DNA of 64,000 bases, from the NCBI RefSeq assembly GCF_012489685.1, contig NC_080044.1, positions 60,193,507-60,257,506 of the forward strand, in the 5' to 3' direction. Of this stretch, positions 13,517 to 23,607 are shown in pieces; the first letter of the stretch is position 1, and the number at the start of each line of letters is the position of its first letter. The notes beneath the pieces are model-generated. The model did not search any database and had not been told where the DNA came from. It saw only the letters and a list, made by a program, of their open reading frames with translations. This stretch comes from Lotus japonicus (Eukaryota; Streptophyta; Magnoliopsida; Fabales; Fabaceae). The position numbers were made by a program, and so were the translations under genes.

Positions 13517-14335
13517 GTGGCAGAATGTTTTAAGGCTGTGGCTTGTCCTCGAGTGTGCCCACAATGTGCAGTTGTTGATGAAACTATGGAGCATGCTCTT
13601 CATGACTGCTTGTGGACTAGGGGGTGTGGTTTGCCTCAGACTTGGCCTTTTCTTGGGAACAACAGCAATTGGAGGAGAGGATGGGGGAGTGGGTTACGTC
13701 GATCATAACCCAGGCTCTTGTTGAGGTAGCTGAGAGGGTGTGTTCGTTGTTGTACAAGATATGGCGTGTTAGGAATCTTTGCTATTTTAAGGGGAGAGAG
13801 ATGTGTTGGTGGTTGTATCATACTCTGGACCCGTCTCCCTGCTCAGCTCGAAAATGGGAGTTGTTGCCGGTAGGGACTTTCAAACTGAATTCGGATGCGG
13901 CGTGCAGGGGTGATGCCTGGAGCATGGGGACTGTAATCAGGGATGAGGATGGTAATGTTCAGGAGGCCATGGCGTTGAAGAGTACGATTCAACAAGGAGT
14001 GGCGGTGGCGGAAGCATTGGGTGTCCTGGATGGAGTAAAGCTTGTATTGAGAACAAATGTGAGGCGTTTACAGGTTGAATCAGATTGTGAGAAGATTATA
14101 AAGGAGATCCTTAGTCTTGTCCCAAGTAACACATATCTGGGAGCAGTGGCCATGGAAATCAGGAGGTTATCTCTACAGTTTGATGTTATTGATTTTTCAC
14201 GTGTATATACAACCTAATAATGCGGTGCATTTACTTGCTAAATTTTCTTTGTATCACGCGGATGCTATTTGGTCTCACTGTGTATCCAATTATTTGTTCT
14301 CTCGGATATCCTTCAGAATATTTTCTAATGAATGA
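13517..14335 (+). pseudogene. LINE C-terminal remnant: zf-RVT and RNase H
   Basis: Two overlapping frames together give the end of a LINE ORF2. A zf-RVT motif comes first (VCPQCAVVDETMEHALHDC). An RNase H domain follows, with FKLNSDAAC, VAEALGVLDG and QVESDCEKI supplying three acidic positions, and a final segment NNAVHLLAKFSLY. A frameshift near 13650 separates the zinc motif from the RNase H, and another near 14190 separates the last helix. There is no reverse transcriptase upstream, so this is a 5'-truncated insertion or part of a former RNase H-like gene. A stretch of A's follows at about 14351. Confidence 0.75.
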
Positions 14336-14367
14336 TCATATTTTCGGTTGAAAAAAAGTTAAAAGAA

Positions 14368-14488
14368 CTTTTTAGAATAATTTGTGTATTTTTTTAAATT
14401 AAATAACATTAGAAGTAAATATCCATAGAAGTATGAACAATTAATAGTGAAAATGTTGTACATGATTAGAAAACATTAATATTTATAT
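14368..14488 (+). repeat. Left copy of 121-bp direct repeat
   Basis: This copy matches 16640-16760 base for base at a constant offset of 2272, with a single difference seen (GTACATGATT against GTACAAGATT). The two copies enclose a Mutator-like element and a nested MITE. Confidence 0.9.
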
Positions 14489-16639
14489 GGCTTAAAGGGT
14501 CAAAAGGCCCCTAAGACCATTTACAATGGTTGTTGAAAATTTGTGTTGAAGATTGTTGAAAATTGTTGAGAGGTTGTAATGGTTGTTGAAGATTGTTGAG
14601 GGTGATGTGGAGGGGAGAGAGAGGGGAGAAATGTTGAAGAGTTTCAACATTGTTGAGGGACCTGCGGTGTGCCACGTGGTGCGAGGCCAATGACCACCGA
14701 CGAGCGCGTGTATGGCGTGTGACGCGCCTTGTCTCAGGAGAGAGAAATGCTTTTTTTTTTGCAGCGACACGTGGCATTATCTGATTGGCTCGTCGGATTT
14801 CTTTTACCCTTATCTTTTGAACTCAATTATTTCATCAAAAAAAAAATTTCTGAAAAAAAAAATTTATACCAAAATTCATGATTTTTTTCTCTATAAATAG
14901 AGACTTGGTTCGTTTGATTTGGACACAGAAAAAAAACCAAGTTTTTCACCATCTTATTATCTCTCTCACCATCTTAGTTTGTTGTCTTGCATTTTAAGTT
15001 AAGAAAATAAAATAAATTATTATGTGCTTAGTTTGTCGTCTTCCATTTTTAAGTTAAGGAAATAAAATAAATTAAGTGTTTATTGTTTTAATTTAATTAA
15101 AAATAATAATTGTAATTTTATGTAAATAATAAAATAAAAATATAAAATTAAATAAAAATATGAAATAAAAAAGTGGTGGGGTAGGGTGAGTGGTGGGGTA
15201 GGGTGTTGAATGAAAACCATTGGAGTGGGTAATTGTTGAGAGTTTGTTGAATTGGAGAGAGAAGATGATGTGGAGTGTTGGGAAGAGAAAAAGTGGTGTT
15301 GAGAGGGGGTAAATTGTTGAAACCATTGTACATGGTCTAAGATTACAAAGGGAATCAAATCCAGGACCTAGAAAATTATTTCATCAAATTGGGTCCCTAA
15401 TTTTTTTTTTAATTCAATTAAGGACAAATGTTGTCAGCTCTCGATTATGTCCTAATCACCTTTTCCACGTGGCATTTTTTATTTTTTTAAAATTTAAAAA
15501 TTATAAAACTTTATTTTTTAATTCCAACTCATAAATTAAAAATAAAACCTTAATTAAATCTTAATATAAACCTAAACTTAAATAAATCCCTGAACTAAAT
15601 TTAAATTAAACACATAATCTTTATCACTCTTCTTTCAATCTCCATCTCAAGAACAAAACCCAGACAGGAGGAGGATATGTAGAAGAAAACTCCATAACCC
15701 CAACAAACACCAACCCGGTAAATATTACTAGAAATTTCATCATCTTCATGTTCTTGTTGAAAAGAAAATAGGAAAAACTCCAACCCAGAAAGAAAAAACA
15801 CAAACCCATGAAAAAAAGCCCTCTTCATCAACCCAGATCACACCATCACTCCTCTCAATCAACCCAAATCAGGCCACCAATCCCCCCTTCCCGAACCCCA
15901 AATCGTGCTGCCACTACCACTTCTTATTTCTCCCCAAATTGTGTCGTCATCAAACCACCGATCTGGGCAAATCAACCACCACCATTGAAATCACTTTCAT
16001 CCCCTCTCTCTAGTCTTGAAGCTTCAGATCAGCCCCAAATTCGTCGACAACGTTCTTCACTCTCCGACCTCCGCTGGCTCGCCAAAACTGGAGTCATCCA
16101 CAAATCTGGGGCCAAATCGACCATTCCAACCTCTCCCCCCCATCTCCTCATGGCTGCCCCCAATCGCTGGAGAAAGAGCCACATTTTCAGATTTCTTCCT
16201 CTCCTCCTCGATCTGAAGTGGTGGCGGTGGTTAAGCTTGGGTTCTATGCCTCTGTAGAAGTTTTTTCCTTCGAGAGAAAATGGTTATGAAGAGAAAAGGT
16301 GAAATCTTGGTGGTGGATTATGTGGTTGTTGTATAGAGATTAGAAGATGGAGTTGAATTTAGGGTTGAATTTTGGGCTGAAAGGTTGGATTTGTTATTAG
16401 ATTAGGTAAGGGATTTATATTTAGATTAGGATTTTATTAAGTTTTTTTTCTGCTTATATAATTGACTTGGAATTAAAATTTTAATTTTAATTAATTTTTC
16501 TAATTAAAAAAAAGCCATGTGGTAAAGGTGACTAGGACAAAATTGAGTTGTGGCAACATTTTGCCTTAATTGAATTTAAAAAAAAAAAATTAGGAACCCA
16601 ATCTGATGAAATAATTTTCTAGGTCCTGGATTTGATTCC
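14489..16639. mobile_element. Mutator-like (MULE) element with one truncated end
   Basis: Long inverted repeats face each other. The left arm begins GGGAATCAAATCCAGGACC near 15350 and runs about 140 bp to CACGTGGCATTTTTT. The right arm, its complement, ends GGTCCTGGATTTGATTCCC at 16639. The left end has about 45 more bases outward (GGCTTAAAGGGTCAAAAGG from 14489), split by the Harbinger MITE; the right end lacks them. Long terminal inverted repeats without transposase suggest a MULE. The interior has an open frame at 15808-16257 with no recognisable domain. Confidence 0.65.
14515..15337 (+). mobile_element. PIF/Harbinger-type MITE, copy 1
   Basis: The ends are GACCATTTACAATGGTT and, reverse-complemented, GACCATGTACAATGGTT. 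Three-base TAA duplications flank it (14512-14514 and 15338-15340), the target type of PIF/Harbinger. It interrupts the left arm of the MULE: removing it rejoins CCCCTAA to GATTACAAAGGG. Inside are a CACGTGG motif near 14769 and CTATAAATAGAGACTTGG near 14892, which look like remains of a transposase promoter. There is no transposase ORF. Confidence 0.85.
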
Positions 16640-16760
16640 CTTTTTAGAATAATTTGTGTATTTTTTTAAATTAAATAACATTAGAAGTAAATATCCATAG
16701 AAGTATGAACAATTAATAGTGAAAATGTTGTACAAGATTAGAAAACATTAATATTTATAT
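16640..16760 (+). repeat. Right copy of 121-bp direct repeat
   Basis: This is the partner of 14368-14488. Its left end abuts the truncated right arm of the MULE directly. Confidence 0.9.
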
Positions 16761-17424
16761 ATAATGTTTTGTGATGTTATAAAGACTATTTTCAATCAAA
16801 GAATTATTTCATGGACTAAAAACTGTGAATTATTTTTATATGAACCATTTTAGGTTCTTACATTCAAAATTTAATTCCTCATGCAAAGCACGGGTCATAT
16901 ACTAGTATTATGAATTCGGTTAAATTAAACCCGATTTACCATTAACCATTTATCGAATTGACGACGAGTTCGAGTTTTATAACACTACAAGAATGAATTA
17001 GGGAGAGTTGTTGATGATTCTTTTTACGATTCTTGAGACATTAATTTGCAGCATTATGTACATAAGTTGCTCAGTTCAAATAGCCAACTGAACATTTTGT
17101 TTAAAAAAAATCATTTCAACCAAAAATTCTTTTATACAAAACTAAATGTTTGACTACAATGTCTGGCCTTTCAAAAAAAAAAAAAAAAACTACAATGTCT
17201 AGATCGTGTTTTCTTCGAATTATAAAGTTGATTTTATCACTTTAGTCTAACAAGCTATTACCCCCTGTATCGTTTCTTTTGTAATGTCAAACTGACCAAG
17301 AACTTAACCATCACACAAATCATTAACTTGGGTATAATGACATGAATACACTTTTGATCAAGTAAAAATGTTCACAACGATATACACTTGTTCACTAACT
17401 AAAAGGATTTAAGTGGATCACAAT
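16761..17424. other. AT-rich intergenic DNA
   Basis: No gene is visible. A CACTACAAGAA at about 16983 resembles a CACTA terminus, but no matching end was found. A 17-base A-run lies near 17174. Confidence 0.4.
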
Positions 17425-19960
17425 GTTAGCATTTTAAGTGGAATGTGAGAACTACTAAATAATATCTTACAACATAAATCAATGATTGCAACTATAAAAA
17501 TAAAGAGATCTCAGGGGATGAAATCTTAAGTGAATGAGTACCTGCGCTTGCTTATTAGTCCCAGTCACAATATTTCCCACCACGCAAAGGGTTGTAATCA
17601 GCACCAAATCAGCAACAAATCTACCGGAATTTGTTTTGGCCTCAACAATAGCTTAGATGTTGTCGAATGGGCCGTCAGAATTATGTGATAATGTCCATCA
17701 TACATTTGTCAAGACTTCATCGTTTGAAAAAATCAAACCAGCTAGGTATGATATTGCAGATTTAACATGTCATGAAAAATGTTAAGAATATTAGCATGTC
17801 CAATAACCAATGAAAACAAAAGAGTATAGATGCTATCTCCTGAAGTGAAAGTTGTGGCTTGTCCTGGCAAATTTTGATAATCCTAAAGTAACATTTTTTG
17901 AACATTGCAAGTTTTAAATGTTTCTTTAAGTCAGACAACAGTTTCTTGAAGTTTCTTGAGTGAGGCAACAATTTGGTAAGGGCACCTTGGGAGAGCACCA
18001 AATAACGATAATTAGGTGATAAAGCAGCAATAATTCCCACAACTCGCGTTACCTAGAATTTCATGGAATTAACATTCAGTAAATCAGAGTTTAGAAAAAT
18101 CAGACCAGTTACTAGGAACCGAGCTCATTGCTGGTTGGACAAGTTACTAAGCCTTGTCCTCATAGAACCTGACGGTTGACATAAAACTGATAAACCTGTT
18201 GTAAACCGGTAAAACCAATGAAAACCGACTGATTTACAGTCTAAAGTAAATAGATTAAATTTGAATTTCCAGTACTGTACAATGCCAAACTCATTACTAT
18301 CGGTATACAACACTTTTTTTACACGATCAATGTCAATGATTCAAACAAAATATAATAAAAATAAGTATTAAAACACAATATAATACACTGAATATAATGA
18401 TAATTGATTATGTACATTATAATACTAATATATGGAATAAAAAAAAATTAATAAGTATCTCATAAGATTTCAATATATATACATAATGACCATCGACTCA
18501 ACTTTGAACCTCTAACCAGCATCTAGATCGGTGCTATCATCGACCGGTTTTTAAACATTCGTAAATCAAAGCAGGAAGATGTGATTATCTTATCAAGACA
18601 TTACCTTCTCTAGAAAATCGTTGGAACATGAACTGAGGAGATGGACAAAGGCAGGAACAACATTATGCTTATTCACCACTATTGGGTTATTAGCTTCGAT
18701 ATTTGTGAGATCCGAGACAGCTCCAAGCTAAACAAACAAACATGAGGTGAAATGAATAAATAATGAAAAAACCATAATTAAGGACCCAACAAAAAAACGA
18801 ACCTGAAGTTTTGGAGATTTCTCTTTAAGCACTGTTTCGACCAAGCTAGGACGCTCGGTTCTACAGTGTTTGCTTGCGTTTTCTCTTACATGGCTCAGTC
18901 ATCGTGATCCTCTTGTTTTACATAAAATGTGAAATGTCAAATTAACGTAATTTAAAGAAGAAAAATGTTATCTAAAGTGAGTAATAAAATACACACCATA
19001 AAAGTATGAATGACCGCATTATGTGCATCCAAAGAATCATGAATTTTCTGCTTCGTATATTGCATTTCTTCCTACATCATGTTCCACATATAGCAGAAGT
19101 TGAACAACAAAAGAATAAAGAGCCATCATAGAACACTAGAAATCTAGAACTGAGAAATGAGAAATGAGAAATCAAATCCTTAATGTACTATAACAGTGCA
19201 ATTATAAATTTCTTTTATAAATAAATAAATTGATAGCACTGGATAGATAAGTCAGTTAAGCATTAGAGGTGAAAAAATAAATATAGGCATAGTAAAAGTA
19301 AACAATATTGCAGTAAGAAAAGAAATCAGAAATCCATAAGATATCTAGCCATCGAAACCAAAGCTTCTCATACACTAAGTTCTGAAAAGCAGCATAGTAC
19401 TAGAGGGACATCAAATAATGTGGTTTGAAGAAGCAGCATACACAATAAAGGAGGATTTCAGGGCTTGTATCTAATATTTTGTCAAATACAATAAACACGG
19501 TGAATAAAAGCATGAATTATATCCATTGCAATATATTAGAGGTAATTGATTCATGTGCTAAAGAATGAATATCCCACAAAAGTATTGTTGCACTCTTATT
19601 TTATAATATGTATGACACATGCAGATGAGAAAGAAAACGATGTCAATTGCAATGTTGAAAACTTGTTGAACATTTCTTATGCCAAATTTATTTTATCCCT
19701 AGATATAATCACACGAGTGACACTATAAAAATTTATGTTTTCACAAATTGGAAAGAGTACTTAATATTTGACAAGATTCCAGTGGAGAAAAAGATGAACA
19801 ATAAGATTAGAATGTGGAATGGAAAGCTTGAACATATAAGAAGGAACCAACTATCGAATGTCAGTAACTGATGTCTTACATATACTACACGACATCACAA
19901 AGACAATAATGCTATTAATATCATTCAATGTTTTTTAGTTTCTTTTCAAAACGTTTGGCA
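17425..19960 (-). pseudogene. Importin-alpha-like pseudogene, copy A (ARM repeats)
   Basis: Importin alpha carries NLS cargo into the nucleus through ARM repeats. Minus-strand exon remnants read as ARM segments in the right order: near 18600-18730 (SDLTNIEANNP), 17760-18040 (LVLSQGALTKLLPH, ICQDKPQ) and 17542-17766 (SNDEVLTNV, VVGNIVTGTNKQAQ). In-frame stops interrupt the last exon (after LTNV and after DN), and its splice acceptor reads AT where copy B has AG. It lacks the N-terminal importin-beta-binding domain and the C-terminal repeats. It shares exons and introns with copy B at 28.6-32.6 kb but not that copy's insertions. Confidence 0.75.
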
Positions 19961-19970
19961 AGGTTTTCTG

Positions 19971-20628
19971 GACTTTTTTACCTGGGTAGTGTAAATTTGG
20001 AGTTTATTTACCAATCTAGTGCAACTTTTAAAATATTTACGAGACTAGCGTAAATCGTCACTAGCATCGTCGATATTTTTTTTTTCTTCTCAGCTTTTGG
20101 AGAAATCGCCAATGGGACCGGCGATATTCAATTTTTTGTGGTATCGTCAATGCGATTGGCGTTAATATTATATATATATTAAAAAAAAAAGTATCGCCAT
20201 CATGAGTGGCGATTTTAATCTTTTATAAACAATTTTTTTTTGTTTTAAGCAACAACGCCAACACCATTGGCGACTTCTTTTTATTTTCAATACTAAAAAC
20301 ATAAATATAATGGCCCCGATTGCATGCATGAATGTTTTTTTTTCTTACATGCATCCATTTAATATATATTTAGGTTTTAAAACTATTAACTACATCAAGG
20401 TGAAAAAAAAAAAAACAGAAGGAAGCCAATCCTATAAGCATTAATGGTTTAAAATAAAAAATAAAAGAACAAATGACGACAATAAAAGAAAAACAATGCA
20501 GGGTAGCAATGCAGGCTATATATATATCGCCGATGCTAGTGACGATTTACACTACATCCGTAAATATTTTAAAAGTTACACTAGATTGGTAAAAAACTCC
20601 AAATTTACACTACTCAAGTAAAAAAGTC
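19971..20628. mobile_element. Mutator-like MITE with about 100-bp inverted repeats
   Basis: The left end GACTTTTTTACCTGGGTAGT is mirrored at the right end (ACTACTCAAGTAAAAAAGTC), and similarity continues inward for about 100 bp. Flanks GGTTTTCTG (19962-19970) and GATTTTCTG (20629-20637) match at 8 of 9 bases, fitting the 9-bp target duplication of Mutator-like elements. There is no transposase. The interior holds several short CGCCA...TGGCG hairpins, described under findings. Confidence 0.75.
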
Positions 20629-20639
20629 GATTTTCTGCC

Positions 20640-21430
20640 ACTATTTCTACAGTTGCAGCTTTAAAGAAAACCCCCTCCAAACATGTGTCTTGGAGTACGG
20701 TGACCTTCATATTCAGAGGTATTTTCTTTATCCAATTGTCCCAGAATTCTCCTACAAAACAAATAATTTTCTATAATTATTTTCATTAGTTCACGTGGTT
20801 ACAAATTTTAACAGAAAACCAAATTGAAATTCACAAATTTCATACATTCTAACCTGGGATAACAAGTCCTTTTTGTTGAGCCTGATTTCCTGCTGCTGGT
20901 CAAATGTCAGCTTTATCATTGTAGAACCCTACATGACCAGTAATGAAAAGGAGCATGTCGTCTCTTTCTTACTTCCTTTTTCACTGTTTTTTTTATTGCC
21001 TTTTTAGTAGCTTTCTTGTAGTCTATGTAATCCCCTAATATTAGGATGTTCTACTTCTGAAAGCTGAGAGTAATAAGGATTTCCTCCATTGTGGTTATCT
21101 CTATTTGTATATACGTAAGTTCTTCCCCCAATGCAATTAAAATATCCTTTTTGTTTTGAGAGGGAGGATATAAAGATGTAATTCTTTTGAGAATTTTTTC
21201 TGTCTACTATTTTATTTCCTAGTTTTTATGGCTATGCATTTTTCTAATGCTTTCCAATCCATTTCCAAGGACGGTCTGACCATAATCATTGCTACCCTGC
21301 ATTGTTTTTTAAGTGCCATTAAATAGTTGAAGATTTCCTTGTTGTCTATGCTAGGAACTAGCCTATCACGTATGTGATTTATACATCTTCTCCCACCAAG
21401 CACATGTAAAGAAACTTAGAGATGTAGACT
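20640..21430 (-). pseudogene. Importin-alpha-like C-terminal fragment, copy 1
   Basis: On the minus strand, 21212-21403 reads GGRRCINHIRDRLVPSIDNK followed by NYLMALKK, the ARM 9-10 region of importin alpha (normally GCIKPLCDLL.., CLEGLENIL). A following exon near 21050-21110 (YYSQLSEVEHPNIRGLHR) fits the YAQLIEEAEGLDKIENLQ region. It is nearly the same as 22630-23390, so this is a local duplication. Much diverged and without a gene head. Confidence 0.6.
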
Positions 21431-21439
21431 ACTGAGTAC

Positions 21440-22215
21440 ATAGAGAGGTTTTTTTTTTGCAAAACAAAGTTTTCATTATACATAAATCATTTTAAATGAC
21501 CAAAGCCTAATATTTCATTTGTTAGGGTTATGCGCCGCTCTCTTTGTGGCGCCACCGCCTCGCTTCTTGTCTTGCCTTTGTTTTCTGTGGTCGGTGTTCA
21601 TTTGGCTTACCCGGATCTGTTCGTGCCTGTTGAGGCCAGATCAGCTCGAATCGGTGCTTATGGTGGTCTTGTTGTCATGCTAGATCTGTGCTTGCCTGTT
21701 GAGGCCAGATCGGCTCGATTCGGTGCTCGCGGTTGTCATGCCCGTTGCTTGGTGGTCATGTTCTATAGGCATTTTCGATTGGTGCTTTGAACAATTTCAT
21801 TGGTGGTGGCGAGGAGGTGACAACTTGGGTACTCTGGGTTTGAAGTGTTTTTCAGGGTCTTCTACAGCGAATTTAGGCTGTCGGTGGCAGAATTGTGTCC
21901 TTCAGGTGTCGTAGCGCGATTGTAGGGGTGGTTTTTGGTGCCTTCTCTTGATGGTCGATGTATGTGCTGATCTGCGGCTACTCCAATATCAATATGGAGC
22001 TCTACTTTTGTTGGGTTATTGTGACTTTTGTCACGCCAAGGTCCCCGGTAGTTGCCTTTCTCATATGTCTTTATTTGGTATGGTATGATCCTTCTAGGGT
22101 CAGCTTTGTAATATTGGAGGATTATGCACACCTTAGTGTGTGTTGTGTGTACTATCGATTATTATATATAACATCATATTTCTTTTGTTTTCAATTTTTT
22201 TTTAACTATACGTAA
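21440..22215. other. Unidentified GC-richer insertion
   Basis: This block is absent from the parallel copy at 23.39 kb and is less AT-rich than its surroundings. A T-run at 21450-21459 on its left could be the poly(A) of a minus-strand retroelement. It contains a short internal direct repeat (CCTGTTGAGGCCAGATC at about 21627 and 21697). Open frames on both strands show no domain that I know. It could be a 5'-truncated LINE or unclassified retroelement; I cannot assign it. Confidence 0.4.
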
Positions 22216-22239
22216 ACAAAGTGCACTATACAACTAGAA

Positions 22240-23607
22240 TTTAACTTGTTTCTCTATTATCATCTGCTTTGTTATCAGGGTCTAGTTCACCTTCAGTTTT
22301 TTCTCCTGTAACACTATCAGCAGCCTTTACATCTTCAACCTTTGATATGCGGAACATGACCAACCTTTGATACCAGGATATTCTGCCACTATTTCTACAG
22401 TAAGGTTATCAGAACTAAAAACATACGGGAAGCATCGAACCCTATGCCAACTTTAGCACCTTCAAAAAGATTATCTCTGCAACTATTCAGTCCAGGCATA
22501 CTGCATAAACATGCATTATCGGTAAAATTGAACCTAGCTCTGTTCATAAGTCTTCTTTATCATACACTAAGTTCTAAAAAGCAGCATAATACTAAATGGA
22601 CATCAAATAACGTGGTTTGAAGAAGCAGCATAAAAACACCCGCCAGACATGTGTCTTGGAATACGGTGACCTTCATACTCAGAGTTTTTTTCATTATCCA
22701 ATTTTCCCAGAATTCTCCTACAAAACAAATAATTTTCTGTAATTATTTTCATTAGTTCACGTGGTTACAAATTTTAACAGAAAACCATATTGAAATTCAC
22801 AAATTTCATACCTTCTAACCTGTGATAACAAAACCTTTTTGTTGAGCCTGATATCCTGCTGCTGGTCAAATAACAACTTTACAATTATAGAACCCTGCAT
22901 GACTAGTAATGAAAATGAGCATGTCGTCTCTTTCTTATTGCCTTTTTTACTGTTTGTTTGATTGCCTTTTTAATAGCTTTCTTGTAGTTCTGTAATCCCC
23001 TAATATTAGGATGTTCTCCTTCTGAAAGCTGAAGGTAATCAAGATTTTCTCCATTGTGGTTATCTCTCTTGGTATATACGTAAGTTCTTCCCCCAGTGCA
23101 ATTAAAATTGCATTTTTGTTTTGTGATGGAAGATATAAAGATTCAACTCTTTTATCTCATGTTTTTATGGCTCTGCATTTTTCTCTACTTTCCAATCTAT
23201 TTCTTAGGACAATTTGACCATAATGATTGCTAACCTCCATTATTTTTTTCAGTGCATTAAACAGTTGAAGATTTTCTTGTTGTCTCTGCTAAGAACTAGC
23301 CTATCACTTATGTGATTTATACATCCTTCTCCCACCAAAAACTTGTAAAGAAACATAGAGATGTAGACTACTGTGTACATAGAGAGGTTTTACATTTGAA
23401 ATTACATATTATGTAACAAAGATTACCTTCTTTGCTCCCGACTTCCATTATTAATGGCATTTAGTAATGTCCTAATTGCTGCACTTTTTGTATCATTGTC
23501 ATTGTCCTTTAATAGCTCCTGGGTAATATGAGCCATGAGATTTCCATTAATCATTGCCTGCATAATGTTAGCAAATGTCAGTCTATTAATGCTACTTTCC
23601 AAAGCCA
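22240..23607 (-). pseudogene. Importin-alpha-like C-terminal part, copy 2
   Basis: Minus-strand remnants in order: 23423-23590 (IMQAMINGNLMAHITQELLK, then AAIRTLLNAINNGSREQ, an ARM repeat like AAWAISNATSGGSHEQ), near 23290-23345 (LVGEGCINHISDRLVLSRDN), 22980-23100, and an acidic segment near 22250-22350 (GEKTEGELDPDNKADDN) that may be the acidic C-terminus. It is probably the continuation of copy B, cut off from it by the Helitron at 23608-27211. Confidence 0.6.

Noticed and set aside
15808..16257. A 149-residue Pro/Ser-rich open frame
   Set aside because: It lies inside a TIR element, is low complexity and has no recognisable domain or splice context.
16983..16993. CACTACAAGAA, a CACTA-type terminus
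   Set aside because: No opposing terminus or 3-bp duplication was found.
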